A DNA stretch of 64,000 bases, taken from positions 186,001 through 250,000 of the IMG/VR virus record IMGVR_UViG_3300029893_000001; one strand, given 5' to 3'. This stretch comes from a virus. A program made the position numbers and the translations under genes. The notes beneath the pieces are model-generated. The model was not told the origin of the DNA. It was given only the letters and a program-made list of their open reading frames with translations, and made no database searches. Shown here in pieces: positions 1 to 8,987 of the stretch (within the stretch, counting starts at the first letter, position 1; each line of letters starts with the position of its first letter).

Positions 1-1412
1 GCAAGCTGATCCGGATCCACGGCAAAACCGTTCATTGACATCTTGGTCAAGAGCGGAGAAATCCGGCCATACCACCGAAGTGCGAACCGAAGAGCGCCAT
101 CGTAGCCCTGTCGCTCTAACCAACGCCTGTAGAAGTAAAACAAGCGGAAGGTGATGTAAGCATCAGTTCCACCGTATTCAGCCAAACGGTCGAGAGACAG
201 CTCCCAAAGACTGCCTCCGTTCGCGCCGTGGCGGGCCGCCATGGCATCAGAAAGCTCTGTATCATAGAGATAGAACCCTAAGTGCTCTCGGGCCAAATCC
301 TTGAGACGAAAAGCATTGAAGTCCTTCTTGCCCTTAGAGCCGTCGTCCTCGCCGGCCTGGTTCTCATCCTGCAGGTACGCCAAGAACTGAGTGTCAATGA
401 CAGGCTTTCCGAATGTCTTGACTCGCAGAAATTTCAGAGCAATTGATATATCGAACTGAGAGTTGTGCGCGATCCAAAAAGGGAACTTAGATGCCCTGGA
501 GGAGAACAGCTTGAACAGCGCCTTCTTGACGTGCCTCTTCTCTTCTTTGGTAGTCCACGGAGCACCCCAGTGGTCTACGGGAAAAACGTAAGCAAGATCA
601 GAATCTGCCGAAAGCTGCAGAGTGGCGATTTTGTTCTTTGCCACCCTATTCAAGTTTCTGGTTTCAAAGTCGAACGCAACCGGATGTGTGCACTCGTTCA
701 TGAAATAGTTGACTGCTTTGTCAACCTTCTCCAGAGTATCACATACGACTACGCGACCCTTACGAGACCACTTCGTCTCCTCTCCCGTTAAAAGCCTGTG
801 GACGGACTTGATATGGCGAAAGAATCTCCGCTTCTCAGGGCCGTTGTTCGATCGGAGGTAGGCACCGTTGTTCGATCGGAGGTAGGCAGAAGGATGGACC
901 GTAGCAAGATGAATTCGACCGTTTTTCTCGTAAATCTGGCCCTTGATGGAGCCGATCTTCTTGCCCTTCCATTCAGGGTTGGTAGAAAGCGCCTGAACGG
1001 CTTGATTTCCAACAAAAACTACAATCTTAGGATTGAGTTGCTCAATGTCTTTCTTTATGTAATTCGAGCAGGCTGCCACCTCTTCAATTGTTGGTGGTCG
1101 ATTATTGCCGCTGTCATCCACGGGCCGACAACGAACGGTATTGCCAATAGCATAGGAGTCTGAAACTCCAGCCTTAGAGAGCGCAGCTCGTAGCTCCGCA
1201 CCCGACTCGCCAGCAAAAGGGTAGCCAACTTGGTCTTCTGTTCGTCCTGGAGCCTCCCCTACGAACAGGATATCGACTTTGGGTGTCTCACCGTCTTCGC
1301 CGACGTCGTTGTAGACGACATCAGTAGGCACGTAAGTAGTACGGTGGCGTTTATCGCGGAAGAGGGGACAGCCTTGGCAGAAGTCCTGCTCTTGACGTAG
1401 CAGAGCACGCAT
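1..1412 (-). CDS. Uracil-DNA glycosylase (family 4)-DNA polymerase I-type fusion, 3' part missing
   Basis: The first 470 residues are visible; the gene runs off the left edge. Residues 1-210 match family-4 uracil-DNA glycosylase, which removes uracil from DNA: GEAPG at 52-56 with ED at 59-60, HPS at 173-175, and four cysteines (12, 15, 95, 115) positioned like the 4Fe-4S ligands of that family. From about residue 220 a DnaQ-like 3'-5' exonuclease begins, with FDFET (D248, E250) and, further on, NSQFD as ExoII. The polymerase palm of family A should follow outside the window. ATG at 1412 is chosen because an in-frame stop lies just upstream and AAAGG sits at RBS distance. It starts 18 bases after the stop of the preceding gene. 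A perfect 24-base tandem duplication lies inside the glycosylase domain. Fusion of a glycosylase to a phage polymerase is, from memory, also known in SPO1-like phages. The family-A assignment is inferred from the exonuclease, since the palm is not seen. Confidence 0.85.
   Translation of the reverse strand, partial: MRALLRQEQDFCQGCPLFRDKRHRTTYVPTDVVYNDVGEDGETPKVDILFVGEAPGRTEDQVGYPFAGESGAELRAALSKAGVSDSYAIGNTVRCRPVDDSGNNRPPTIEEVAACSNYIKKDIEQLNPKIVVFVGNQAVQALSTNPEWKGKKIGSIKGQIYEKNGRIHLATVHPSAYLRSNNGAYLRSNNGPEKRRFFRHIKSVHRLLTGEETKWSRKGRVVVCDTLEKVDKAVNYFMNECTHPVAFDFETRNLNRVAKNKIATLQLSADSDLAYVFPVDHWGAPWTTKEEKRHVKKALFKLFSSRASKFPFWIAHNSQFDISIALKFLRVKTFGKPVIDTQFLAYLQDENQAGEDDGSKGKKDFNAFRLKDLAREHLGFYLYDTELSDAMAARHGANGGSLWELSLDRLAEYGGTDAYITFRLFYFYRRWLERQGYDGALRFALRWYGRISPLLTKMSMNGFAVDPDQL
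841..888. repeat. Perfect 24-bp tandem duplication inside the glycosylase domain
   Basis: Bases 841-864 and 865-888 are identical 24-mers read back to back. In the polymerase frame each copy encodes AYLRSNNG, so residues 176-183 are repeated at 184-191, directly after the catalytic HPS motif. Because 24 is a multiple of three, the frame is kept. A duplication this exact looks recent, for example replication slippage, although an assembly artefact cannot be ruled out from sequence alone. Confidence 0.95.
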
Positions 1413-1430
1413 CGCGTGACCTTTACATGG

Positions 1431-1796
1431 TCAGAATCCGCGCAATATTTCGCGAAGGAAGCCAAGCTTTATGTTCGACGAAGGTAATGCGGCCTGAAAT
1501 CGAGCCCGCGTTGCCGGCGACAAGAAGATACTCATTAACTTCGTGTTTGCAGCAACAATTGCCTGAGAAAAAGGCCCGCGACAACCAGAGCTGGAGAGAA
1601 GCGACACTACAGGAATATCCGAGCTACGAGGGGCTGTTAGGTACAGCCTACCGTCAGGGCTCACTCGAATAGTAAGGTTATTCCCGTCCGCTTCCACGTT
1701 CGCGCAAAGCGAGCGCGATGCAGTTGTTGTCACAACAGGTTCAACGAAGGCCTTTGGAGAGGCCTTGCGGACTCCCCCACGGCACCCACAACCCAT
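1431..1796 (-). CDS. Small Cys/Gly-start protein, unknown function
   Basis: 121 residues with no family I recognise. The N-terminus is MGCGCRGG, a short Cys/Gly cluster that could bind a metal, followed by a stretch that alternates hydrophobic and polar residues in a beta-rich pattern (residues 35-75), then a basic C-terminal third. ATG at 1796 is supported by GAGAGG five bases upstream. It lies between the SNF2 helicase (nine-base gap) and the polymerase, so it may be co-expressed with replication genes. No signal peptide or membrane segment is seen. Function is unassigned. Confidence 0.7.
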   Translation of the reverse strand: MGCGCRGGVRKASPKAFVEPVVTTTASRSLCANVEADGNNLTIRVSPDGRLYLTAPRSSDIPVVSLLSSSGCRGPFSQAIVAANTKLMSIFLSPATRARFQAALPSSNIKLGFLREILRGF

Positions 1797-1805
1797 ACTT
1801 ACCTC

Positions 1806-4800
1806 TCAATTTGAGTTGTAGACGAATTGCGTCAGCTCTCTATACTCTGGGTATTTACGGAGTAGCTGTGCCATTCGGACCATGGCCGTGATTTCTTCCT
1901 TAGGGAAGACCTTCTCAATTTCAGCATCAGTAAACCCGACGTCCCGCAGCATCGAAATGTACTCATCAGGATTTCCAATCGTGTACCACGTGTACACGAT
2001 GCGAGAAAAGTCGTCCAGGCGCGATTTTGCTTGAGCACGCGTCTCTCCCAAGAAGAGCCAGCGTAAACTGGAATCCTTTCTTTGGAAACCCGAGCCCTGC
2101 AAAATCTGAATTGCCTGGTCCATCAGGCCTGGTGCCATGAACGCAGAAGTATCGCGGATCATGAAGGCAGGCGACGTAATCAACTTACCGGCACGTATCC
2201 GACCCACAATTGAAACACTGAGCTGAACCGGAATTCCGACGGGGCTGGGAGAAATGTCCAGACCAGGAATTTCAGAACTTTCCTCTTCGGCCGCCGGAGC
2301 GACCGCGGCCGGACTTTCTACAGCGGAGGAAAGCTGGTCCTGGAGAATCTTTTTGTTCTGAGTGAAAATGGTGAATCGCTTTGTCTGACGATAGAAGTTC
2401 TTCAGGTCAATCGTCTGTGGGTTAAGATTGAATAGGCCGAGCACCTTCGCCGCAGCAAGAACATGTAAGTCAGACACATCCTTATCGTTGAACAGATCTC
2501 GCGCGGCACGCGTGAGAAGGTCCCGAGCAGCCTTCAGGTTGTCCTGAGATGGGTTGTAAGCGAGAATCTGTTTACTAGTAGGGTCTCCGGGACGGAAGTT
2601 GGGCATCTCCGTGGCCAACACAGTAACAGCAGCAGTACGAACCAACTTCTGGTAGTCAATCCTAGACTGGGGAAATGCCGGGTCAATCGGCACTTTCCCC
2701 ATGATCTTTGCGTAAAGCTCCTGCTGATTGACTACGTGAATACCCTTCTCACGAAGGGCAGCGAGCACCTCAAACGCCTCTTTGGGAGTCCGGAAAGACT
2801 TCATCATCACTCCTTCCGTTTCCATCTTCTCGAAGCTCTCTAGAATGAACTTCATCCCACTGATGTACTCCATCGTAAGCCAATACCCTCCGTTGAAGTA
2901 CACGAGCTTTGGATTGATCACACCCTTCTTCATTCTATCGGGTTTGACGGTCCAAGGGCCACGATTCACGTCAGACTCCACGTATGGAGTCTCAATCTTC
3001 TCGGACCCAGGCATTTCCTCCCCCGTAGCAAGTGTTCTCGTATCGGTGCCGAACACACTAGGGGCTACACGAGCCTCTTCCTTCTCGTAATCCCGCATCT
3101 CCTTGAAAGCATCAATATGTCGTTGAACAGCAGAGAATGTGTTGAAACTCTGCATGTTCTCAAGACTCATGCCCACCAAGCGGAACCGTGCTCCAGAGGT
3201 GTACCCGGAGATGAACTGACGAACAGCGTGCATCTTCGAGACCATGCGAGCAAACTTTGTCAGCTCCGCAGTACCTTCACAGAAAATCAGCTCGATGTAA
3301 ACTGTCGAATAGCGAGGCGCGTCAGGATCTTTCGGGGGCAAACGATACGCACGAGCAATAGACTGCTCGTAATTGCCAGGATTCCAGGGGAGATCCACAC
3401 GAATGATCCGATTTGCCATCTGCAGATTCTGGCCTTCCTGGATAGACTGCTCTACAGCAACAAGGATTTGAACACCAGGATCTTTCTTAAACCTGGATAG
3501 GTTCTTCGTCTCGTCTCTGTCGTAGTAAACAGCACGATCCGACATCTGAATGGACTCGGCAATGTGCCGGGCAACTTCCTTGTAGTGAGTGAAGATGATT
3601 ACCTTTCCGTTGTTAGGATCGGCGAAGTGCTTAGCAAGAATCTGGTCAATCACTCTAATCTTGGGGCTCTTCCGATCTTCTTCTTCAACAAGGAAATGCT
3701 GGCCAAATTCATCGCCAGGGGGATAGTTGAGGAACTTGTCTACGGCAATGAATTTGGTAAGGAGAGGCTTGAAATCTTCGACATCAGGAGCGTCATCCAG
3801 CTCTCCTTGCAAAGCTTCGTACTTTTCCCAGTGCTCGCGAAGGCGCCTTTGGGCCAACTTGAAGGCCTCCATCCGCTCCTTATCCGTAACTGGACCTCCT
3901 TTGGAACGCTCCTTCCAGATGGACTTTAGGGCCTCTTCCTCCTGCTTTACTTCTTCAAGGTCATACTCAACGTCAACGAACTCGCCACTTTGGTCATCGT
4001 ACTCTGTAATCGTAGCCGATGAAGGCTTCTGCCACTTGGAAATCTTATCCCGCGCAAGTGGGTTGCTGGCGTACTGGTCACGCATGGCCCGCTGAAGCTC
4101 CAAGCCAATCGTTCCTGGCTCCAGCTCTCCCAACAACTCTTCGCGAATGATGCGGTCCATCAAACGCTCGTATACAACCCGCTGAGGTCCAGACAGCGTC
4201 GCTTTATGGTAGTTGACCTGCATGTCTGGAAGTTCATTAAGCCAAGCGCTGCGCCGGATGGATACCCCGACTCGACGACTTACGATCTCACGAATCTGCT
4301 TAATCGCCCCAGGCTTGAATTCTTCAACCTTCTTTGATCTAGTTGTACTGAGTGCGAACTTATCGAGGAACTGCTTCCGAGAACCTAGCACCGATGGGTC
4401 TAGGAAGGACATCTGAAGGAAGATGTCATCAGGGCTTCCAGGGGTAATTGTGCCAGAGTAACAACGCTTGTATGGAACAAGCGAAGCCATCTGAAGAATG
4501 GCCTCAGCCTGTCCGGACGCCTTACCACTCGCATTAATGCGAACTTTGTGGGATTCGTCTAACACAAGCATGTCAACACCGACACGCGTAGTAAGCCAAC
4601 TCGGATGCCTGTAGCGAGTCCCGGAAGCGGTCTTTACGTTATCCTCCTGACCGCCACGAAGCCACTCATAGCTCGTCAGCAAAATGGTATTTTTAGGTGC
4701 CTCACGAATCATCTTCGTAAGAGCCATTAAGCCAGCCGACTTGCTTCCCTCTCCAGGCAGACCCTTACGCACACCGCGCTGAAGCCTGGGGGCCTCCGGA

Positions 4801-6011
4801 TCCATCTGCTTGACGGTTTGAGTGTTGATCACGATGAAGTTGATGGTCCCCTGCGTCCACTCCTCCAACTCCGCCTTCTGATCACTGAGAAGAGCGTTAG
4901 GCATTATGATACAGGGCCGACTTACCAACCCCCGATTCATCTTGTCAAGGATGTCAGCAAGAAGCATCAAGGTCTTACCGGCGCCAGGATCGGCGTCAAC
5001 CATAGCTACCTTGCGATCCTTCAAAAAAGCAAGAGCATATGATTGATGGGGCAAGAAACGGGTGTCTGGCTTAACATGTGGGACTTCGGGTGCATCCTCC
5101 GGATTCACAGACAAAGCCTTGTCTTCCTCCGAAATGAGCTGCTTGAAGAAGTCGCTATGCTTATCTGCGAACATGACAGCAGTGATGAGCTGCGCGTAGT
5201 ATTCGCCAAGCATGTCATTCTTAACAGATGCTGTTCCTGCCTTGAACTTAGACTCAAGCTTGCGCAGCTCAGAGTGGATGTACTCCCTAAACTCCGCATT
5301 CTTGGAATACATGAACAGAGGAATTCCTCCGTCACGTTCGAAGTCCACATTGGACATCGCCTTCAGACGCTCGCGTCTGGAATCTGCTTCGTGAGAGTTA
5401 TCCTTGGGATCCACATAGAACAAAGCCTCAAGTCGAGAAGCATTCCATGTTTGTCTGAGACCTGACGGTGTTTTGAAGTGGTCTTTGACTGGGATCTTGG
5501 TATCGAGAATAGAAAGGATCAAATTTCGATTCTCTGATAGCTCTACCAGATGACCGAGCTGAACAGAATCAATCATTCCTGTCTTGTCCACGAAATAGAC
5601 AAGACCATGAGCAGGATCAGAGTAGATGATTTGGTTTCTGATCGCCCTCTCCTGCATCACAGAATCAATCTGACGCAGTTCCTCACCGGTGTCGGGGTCT
5701 GTCTTCGTCCCCAACGGAAACGTCTTTTTGGTCCTGGGGTTGACCATCGCATCGCTTGGAGGCGGGGGAACAGGGACCTTGATCTTCAAATTGGAGTAAT
5801 CGTACTCCGCAGGTATAGGCAACGCCTCTTCTTTCTCGCGCCGCTTCTGGTCTTTCATCTCGACAATTCGCTCTTGAAGCGACTGAGGATCGAGAGAAAG
5901 CTGATTCAGCACGTCCACATGAGGAACGTACACAACAGACCCGTACGCAGCCTGAAATAGGTTTTCAGACTTGTAACGGTCTTTCACGTTTGCCGCCTTC
6001 TGTACTGGCAT
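1806..6011 (-). CDS. SNF2-family (SF2) helicase/DNA translocase
   Basis: A 1401-residue protein with two RecA-like helicase lobes. Walker A reads DADPGAGKT (about 339-347), motif II is VLDESHK (about 482-488), the C-terminal lobe begins with IIFTHYKEVA (about 804), motif V is QEGQNLQ (about 858) and motif VI NYEQSIARAYR (about 880). The pattern LPWNPGNYEQ is typical of SNF2-type ATPases that move along double-stranded DNA. About 320 residues precede and about 500 follow the core with no recognisable domain; a charged insertion (about 660-780) separates the lobes. ATG at 6011 overlaps the upstream stop as TGATG; a GTG three bases earlier is the alternative. Likely roles are remodelling of replication or recombination intermediates or displacement of host proteins; the exact role is inferred. 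Confidence 0.85.
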   Translation of the reverse strand: MPVQKAANVKDRYKSENLFQAAYGSVVYVPHVDVLNQLSLDPQSLQERIVEMKDQKRREKEEALPIPAEYDYSNLKIKVPVPPPPSDAMVNPRTKKTFPLGTKTDPDTGEELRQIDSVMQERAIRNQIIYSDPAHGLVYFVDKTGMIDSVQLGHLVELSENRNLILSILDTKIPVKDHFKTPSGLRQTWNASRLEALFYVDPKDNSHEADSRRERLKAMSNVDFERDGGIPLFMYSKNAEFREYIHSELRKLESKFKAGTASVKNDMLGEYYAQLITAVMFADKHSDFFKQLISEEDKALSVNPEDAPEVPHVKPDTRFLPHQSYALAFLKDRKVAMVDADPGAGKTLMLLADILDKMNRGLVSRPCIIMPNALLSDQKAELEEWTQGTINFIVINTQTVKQMDPEAPRLQRGVRKGLPGEGSKSAGLMALTKMIREAPKNTILLTSYEWLRGGQEDNVKTASGTRYRHPSWLTTRVGVDMLVLDESHKVRINASGKASGQAEAILQMASLVPYKRCYSGTITPGSPDDIFLQMSFLDPSVLGSRKQFLDKFALSTTRSKKVEEFKPGAIKQIREIVSRRVGVSIRRSAWLNELPDMQVNYHKATLSGPQRVVYERLMDRIIREELLGELEPGTIGLELQRAMRDQYASNPLARDKISKWQKPSSATITEYDDQSGEFVDVEYDLEEVKQEEEALKSIWKERSKGGPVTDKERMEAFKLAQRRLREHWEKYEALQGELDDAPDVEDFKPLLTKFIAVDKFLNYPPGDEFGQHFLVEEEDRKSPKIRVIDQILAKHFADPNNGKVIIFTHYKEVARHIAESIQMSDRAVYYDRDETKNLSRFKKDPGVQILVAVEQSIQEGQNLQMANRIIRVDLPWNPGNYEQSIARAYRLPPKDPDAPRYSTVYIELIFCEGTAELTKFARMVSKMHAVRQFISGYTSGARFRLVGMSLENMQSFNTFSAVQRHIDAFKEMRDYEKEEARVAPSVFGTDTRTLATGEEMPGSEKIETPYVESDVNRGPWTVKPDRMKKGVINPKLVYFNGGYWLTMEYISGMKFILESFEKMETEGVMMKSFRTPKEAFEVLAALREKGIHVVNQQELYAKIMGKVPIDPAFPQSRIDYQKLVRTAAVTVLATEMPNFRPGDPTSKQILAYNPSQDNLKAARDLLTRAARDLFNDKDVSDLHVLAAAKVLGLFNLNPQTIDLKNFYRQTKRFTIFTQNKKILQDQLSSAVESPAAVAPAAEEESSEIPGLDISPSPVGIPVQLSVSIVGRIRAGKLITSPAFMIRDTSAFMAPGLMDQAIQILQGSGFQRKDSSLRWLFLGETRAQAKSRLDDFSRIVYTWYTIGNPDEYISMLRDVGFTDAEIEKVFPKEEITAMVRMAQLLRKYPEYRELTQFVYNSN

Positions 6012-6325
6012 CACTCCATCCCTCTGGAGTCGAAGACCTTATCCGGGTACTCAGGGTCTTTTGCGACCTTCTCCCATAACCGAAAAGCGTCAGAATCCTT
6101 TAGTTCTGGAGCCAACTTCTTTGCAAGGGAAAGGAGCATCTTGCAAAGCTCCTTACGTCGATCTGGCTCTAAACGATAGAGCTTCACGAGACGCCAGTTG
6201 TACTGTGCGTAGTAGACCTCGTCCACAGTAACCTGGTCTTCCCTTGAGCCTGCTCTCAAAGTGATAAGGTCCACCACAGGTCGTTGGGGAACATCAAGGT
6301 CATCTACGGCGTCGAAAGCTGCCAC
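6011..6325 (-). CDS. Conserved-looking small acidic/helical protein, unknown
   Basis: 104 residues from a GTG start; no in-frame ATG lies near the N-terminus. The first 40 residues are acidic and beta-like, the rest is predicted helical with many charged residues. It sits immediately upstream of the SNF2 helicase with a TGATG overlap, implying translational coupling and possibly a partner role. No family is recognised, and no membrane or metal motifs are seen. Confidence 0.7.
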   Translation of the reverse strand: MAAFDAVDDLDVPQRPVVDLITLRAGSREDQVTVDEVYYAQYNWRLVKLYRLEPDRRKELCKMLLSLAKKLAPELKDSDAFRLWEKVAKDPEYPDKVFDSRGME

Positions 6326-6328
6326 GAA

Positions 6329-6952
6329 TTAGCCCCGTGAGAAAGAATAACCATCAGACTTCAAAGCTTCCCGAAGTTTCTTGGTCAGTCGAACGATTTT
6401 GTGACGTCCTGTATGACCGTCCTCCTTGAGCTGGTCAAGAAGCTCAGATACCAGATGCTCGGATTCATTTCTGTACCCGTGACCGGCTCGGGCTACACGA
6501 TCCAAGCGTGAAAGGTTTCTTACGGTACGATGTACACGCGCCAGTCGAAGCTTCAGATCCTCACGCATAGCAACTCTCCGAACGAGGTCTTGAAGTTCTG
6601 GGATTCGCCGCAGGCCAGGATAAGCAGGGTTTACATCGGGAGAACGAGCAGGACCATCATGATGGCGTCGTGCCTTACTCGGGTAGAAACCGTATTCATC
6701 AGTATTTTGGGAAGGGGTCCGAGGGGTCCTCTTCACATACTGTGACCCGGAGCTTAGAGGGTCCTCCCATGGAACAAATGCTTGGCCAGACAGTTTCTCC
6801 TTTAGAACCTCCTCATCTGGGTGAAGAACAATCCGCACCTCATAGCTATCATCAGACTTCAAATGAACCAATTTAGGATAGCTCTGAAAGCCATTCCTCT
6901 CCAGCTTGCTGCTTAGGGACTCCCTAAGTTTTTCTGCCGCTTCATGGTTCAT
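6329..6952 (-). CDS. Basic protein of unknown function
   Basis: 207 residues, rich in Arg, Lys and His. Residues 1-60 resemble a small alpha/beta domain, the middle (about 80-110) is Pro/Arg/His-rich and probably disordered, and residues 115-200 are strongly helical with regularly spaced basic residues, which could suit nucleic-acid binding. ATG at 6952 overlaps the upstream stop (ATGA). No family is recognised. It is part of a run of five small genes between the fibre block and the SNF2 helicase. Confidence 0.7.
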   Translation of the reverse strand: MNHEAAEKLRESLSSKLERNGFQSYPKLVHLKSDDSYEVRIVLHPDEEVLKEKLSGQAFVPWEDPLSSGSQYVKRTPRTPSQNTDEYGFYPSKARRHHDGPARSPDVNPAYPGLRRIPELQDLVRRVAMREDLKLRLARVHRTVRNLSRLDRVARAGHGYRNESEHLVSELLDQLKEDGHTGRHKIVRLTKKLREALKSDGYSFSRG

Positions 6953-7233
6953 GAAATCTTCAAAGACCCACCAACAGTGATCGGAAGCCGAATGTTGACT
7001 CCCCCGGCGGAAGCCGCCTCACCTGAGGCGGATACTGACTGCTGTTGTGGCTTAACCTCAACAAAGCCCAGAGTCCCCTCAACCTTAATCAATACAGCGT
7101 TGACCTCGTAAGTGGATCTTGGGGCCAAAATAGCCCCAGGCTTTCCAGCCATAGGTGCCTCTACAAAACGAACCGCGTCGCCAGGCTTAGCTCCACTGAA
7201 GCCTATTACACCGTACTTGAATACCTTTCTCAT
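6949..7233 (-). CDS. Small beta-rich protein, unknown
   Basis: 94 residues. The N-terminal 55 residues look like a small beta barrel with many Gly and Val residues and the pattern KPGDAVRFVEAP. A low-complexity Ser/Ala/Gln linker (about 62-77) precedes a short hydrophobic C-terminus. The start overlaps the upstream stop (ATGA at 7230-7233) and its stop overlaps the next start. Function is unknown. Confidence 0.65.
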   Translation of the reverse strand: MRKVFKYGVIGFSGAKPGDAVRFVEAPMAGKPGAILAPRSTYEVNAVLIKVEGTLGFVEVKPQQQSVSASGEAASAGGVNIRLPITVGGSLKIS

Positions 7234-7577
7234 GCCAACACCTGTTGCAGCCGAGAAAGGCGCTCTACCTGCTTAACCTTACGAGCAGCAGAGAGAAGAC
7301 GAGAGTACAAACGAACCATGGCAGCTCTAGATTTTTCGAACTTCTCAACTGCCGCATCGAACAGGGGCCTAAGTACCGGCTCAACACGGTCTAGGTATCC
7401 GCCTTCATATGCAATCTTATAGAGCATGCGGCAGCCAATCGTCACCCCTCTCCAATCACCCTTCTCGAAGAGGCTTTTAACGCCAGCAAGCTGTGCCATG
7501 AATCTCTTGTCACCCGCCTCTTGGGCGACCTTTCCCATGGCAACAAATGGATCGTTGGCGTCGGCCTTTCTCTTCAT
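7230..7577 (-). CDS. Helical basic protein, unknown
   Basis: 115 residues, nearly all predicted alpha-helical and Lys/Arg rich, with repeated Leu/Val spacing consistent with a small helical bundle. ATG at 7577 lies one base after the upstream stop. It overlaps the next gene by ATGA. No domain is recognised. The context among unknown genes between virion and replication blocks gives no clear hint. Confidence 0.65.
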   Translation of the reverse strand: MKRKADANDPFVAMGKVAQEAGDKRFMAQLAGVKSLFEKGDWRGVTIGCRMLYKIAYEGGYLDRVEPVLRPLFDAAVEKFEKSRAAMVRLYSRLLSAARKVKQVERLSRLQQVLA

Positions 7578-7578
7578 G

Positions 7579-8067
7579 TTAGTCCTCTTCGTCTAGAAGT
7601 GCAGCAGTGCTTGGAAAAGGAGTCCCGGCCGGAGGTTCCTGTAGAGGTAAAGCGTCAAGTTGGACAATCACGCAGTATGCACCCCGTTCCTCCGCCATGA
7701 TTCTCTTATGAGTTAACGGAAGAATCCAATTCGTATCCCGCTTCCTGGGAATCACCAGCAGACGACCGTTCACAAGCTTCTCGTCATACCACCCTGGAAT
7801 TAGATGTAGAATGGATTGATCGTCTACCTTTTGAACCGGCTCAACAATGAAGCAGCCGCGGTTCTTTCCTGAACTGATTTCTTTGACAATACGGCACTTC
7901 CACAGCTCACCGTGCTTTGGCATCAATTCTGGATGCTTTTGCCGATAATGCCGCGAAACCACAGCAATCTTCAGAAGGGTACGGCTGATAACTTCATTCT
8001 CGTTATCACTGCTACCCTTTTTGTCTTTGTAGTTTGTGTTCTCGAAGAACTTCAGAATGCAAAGCAC
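7579..8067 (-). CDS. Unknown protein, possibly DNA-processing accessory
   Basis: 162 residues starting at GTG 8067, with GGAG nine bases upstream. The central region mixes strands and helices (residues 28-130) with the pattern LIPGWYDEKLVNGRLLVIP; the C-terminus is acidic. No known family is recognised. It is the first gene after the fibre block in the direction of transcription, separated from it by a 14-base gap, and heads the small-gene run that leads into the SNF2 helicase. Confidence 0.65.
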   Translation of the reverse strand: MLCILKFFENTNYKDKKGSSDNENEVISRTLLKIAVVSRHYRQKHPELMPKHGELWKCRIVKEISSGKNRGCFIVEPVQKVDDQSILHLIPGWYDEKLVNGRLLVIPRKRDTNWILPLTHKRIMAEERGAYCVIVQLDALPLQEPPAGTPFPSTAALLDEED

Positions 8068-8081
8068 GGTGAGTTACTCCA

Positions 8082-8987
8082 TTAAGGCAGGGGATCGTAA
8101 TTGATTGTGAGGGACTGTAGATCTACGGAATCCAACGATGGAGTCCGAAATGTAAGTTCTAGCGTGTAGATATCGCCCCTCGTAAATACGCCAGAACTTG
8201 GGTCTACACTAACTGTAAGGTCCGAAAATGTGGCAACGGGGGATAACGTCGATCCTGTAAGCGTCACAGCGTTACCATCCGTATCTCGCATCGAGACCAA
8301 CATCTGAGAATTTGGGTCGATGATTGCTCTAACGACCAAATTCACAGGACGAAATTCCCCTGCTATCACCGGGACCACAACAGTAGTTGTTTCAAATCCG
8401 GGCGGAGCTGGTCCTAAGCCACCGGTCTCAATGCGAGTGAAGGCGTTCGGGGCAGCCCAAACCTCAGTAAGCGTAGTGTTTGGTCCCGTTACTGAACTTA
8501 TCCACTTGTAAGTAAAAGGGGGGAGAAAAGTTGTGGGGACGAGATGCGGGCTGTCTTCAGCCTGAGCTAAAACCTTTCTCGCCTGGGTGATGAAGTGGTC
8601 CGCCAAAGCGACCGCACCTCCAGGATACCGGATCCAGGCGAGAGGAACTCCATTAGAAATGGCAGCTTGCGTGAGAAGACCTACCTCTACACTGTAGAGG
8701 GCAGCCTGACCTCCCATAACATCAGCGTCTGTATGACGAACTACAACTGTGTAGTTCGTAGCAGTCGCAGGGAGGGGTGAAATTGTGAGTTCAATTGCAG
8801 TCGACTCACCTACAACAATTCCGTTTGGTAACAACACCCATCCTGGACTGAGCTGAAACGTGTCCGTGTCAGTGAGGGTAATGTCGTATCCGATATACAC
8901 ACCCGGCTCATGAAGCGCGGCAGCCGAGGTAATAGCCCGCTCAGAGGTGAACGTGTCGCCGAAGTTCCAGATACGCCTCTGTGTCAT
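8082..8987 (-). CDS. Virion fibre/adhesin-like protein
   Basis: 301 residues, beta-rich and low in Cys and Lys, typical of phage fibre proteins. Residues about 35-75 contain LSPGWVLLPNGIVVG, a segment recurring in three other proteins of this window (SPG/TPG followed by a Gly-containing strand). The C-terminal half is composed of beta sandwich-like strands. ATG at 8987 is chosen because it overlaps the upstream stop as ATGA; a TTG further upstream is unlikely. It closes the virion block. The fibre role is inferred from composition and neighbours. Confidence 0.6.
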   Translation of the reverse strand: MTQRRIWNFGDTFTSERAITSAAALHEPGVYIGYDITLTDTDTFQLSPGWVLLPNGIVVGESTAIELTISPLPATATNYTVVVRHTDADVMGGQAALYSVEVGLLTQAAISNGVPLAWIRYPGGAVALADHFITQARKVLAQAEDSPHLVPTTFLPPFTYKWISSVTGPNTTLTEVWAAPNAFTRIETGGLGPAPPGFETTTVVVPVIAGEFRPVNLVVRAIIDPNSQMLVSMRDTDGNAVTLTGSTLSPVATFSDLTVSVDPSSGVFTRGDIYTLELTFRTPSLDSVDLQSLTINYDPLP

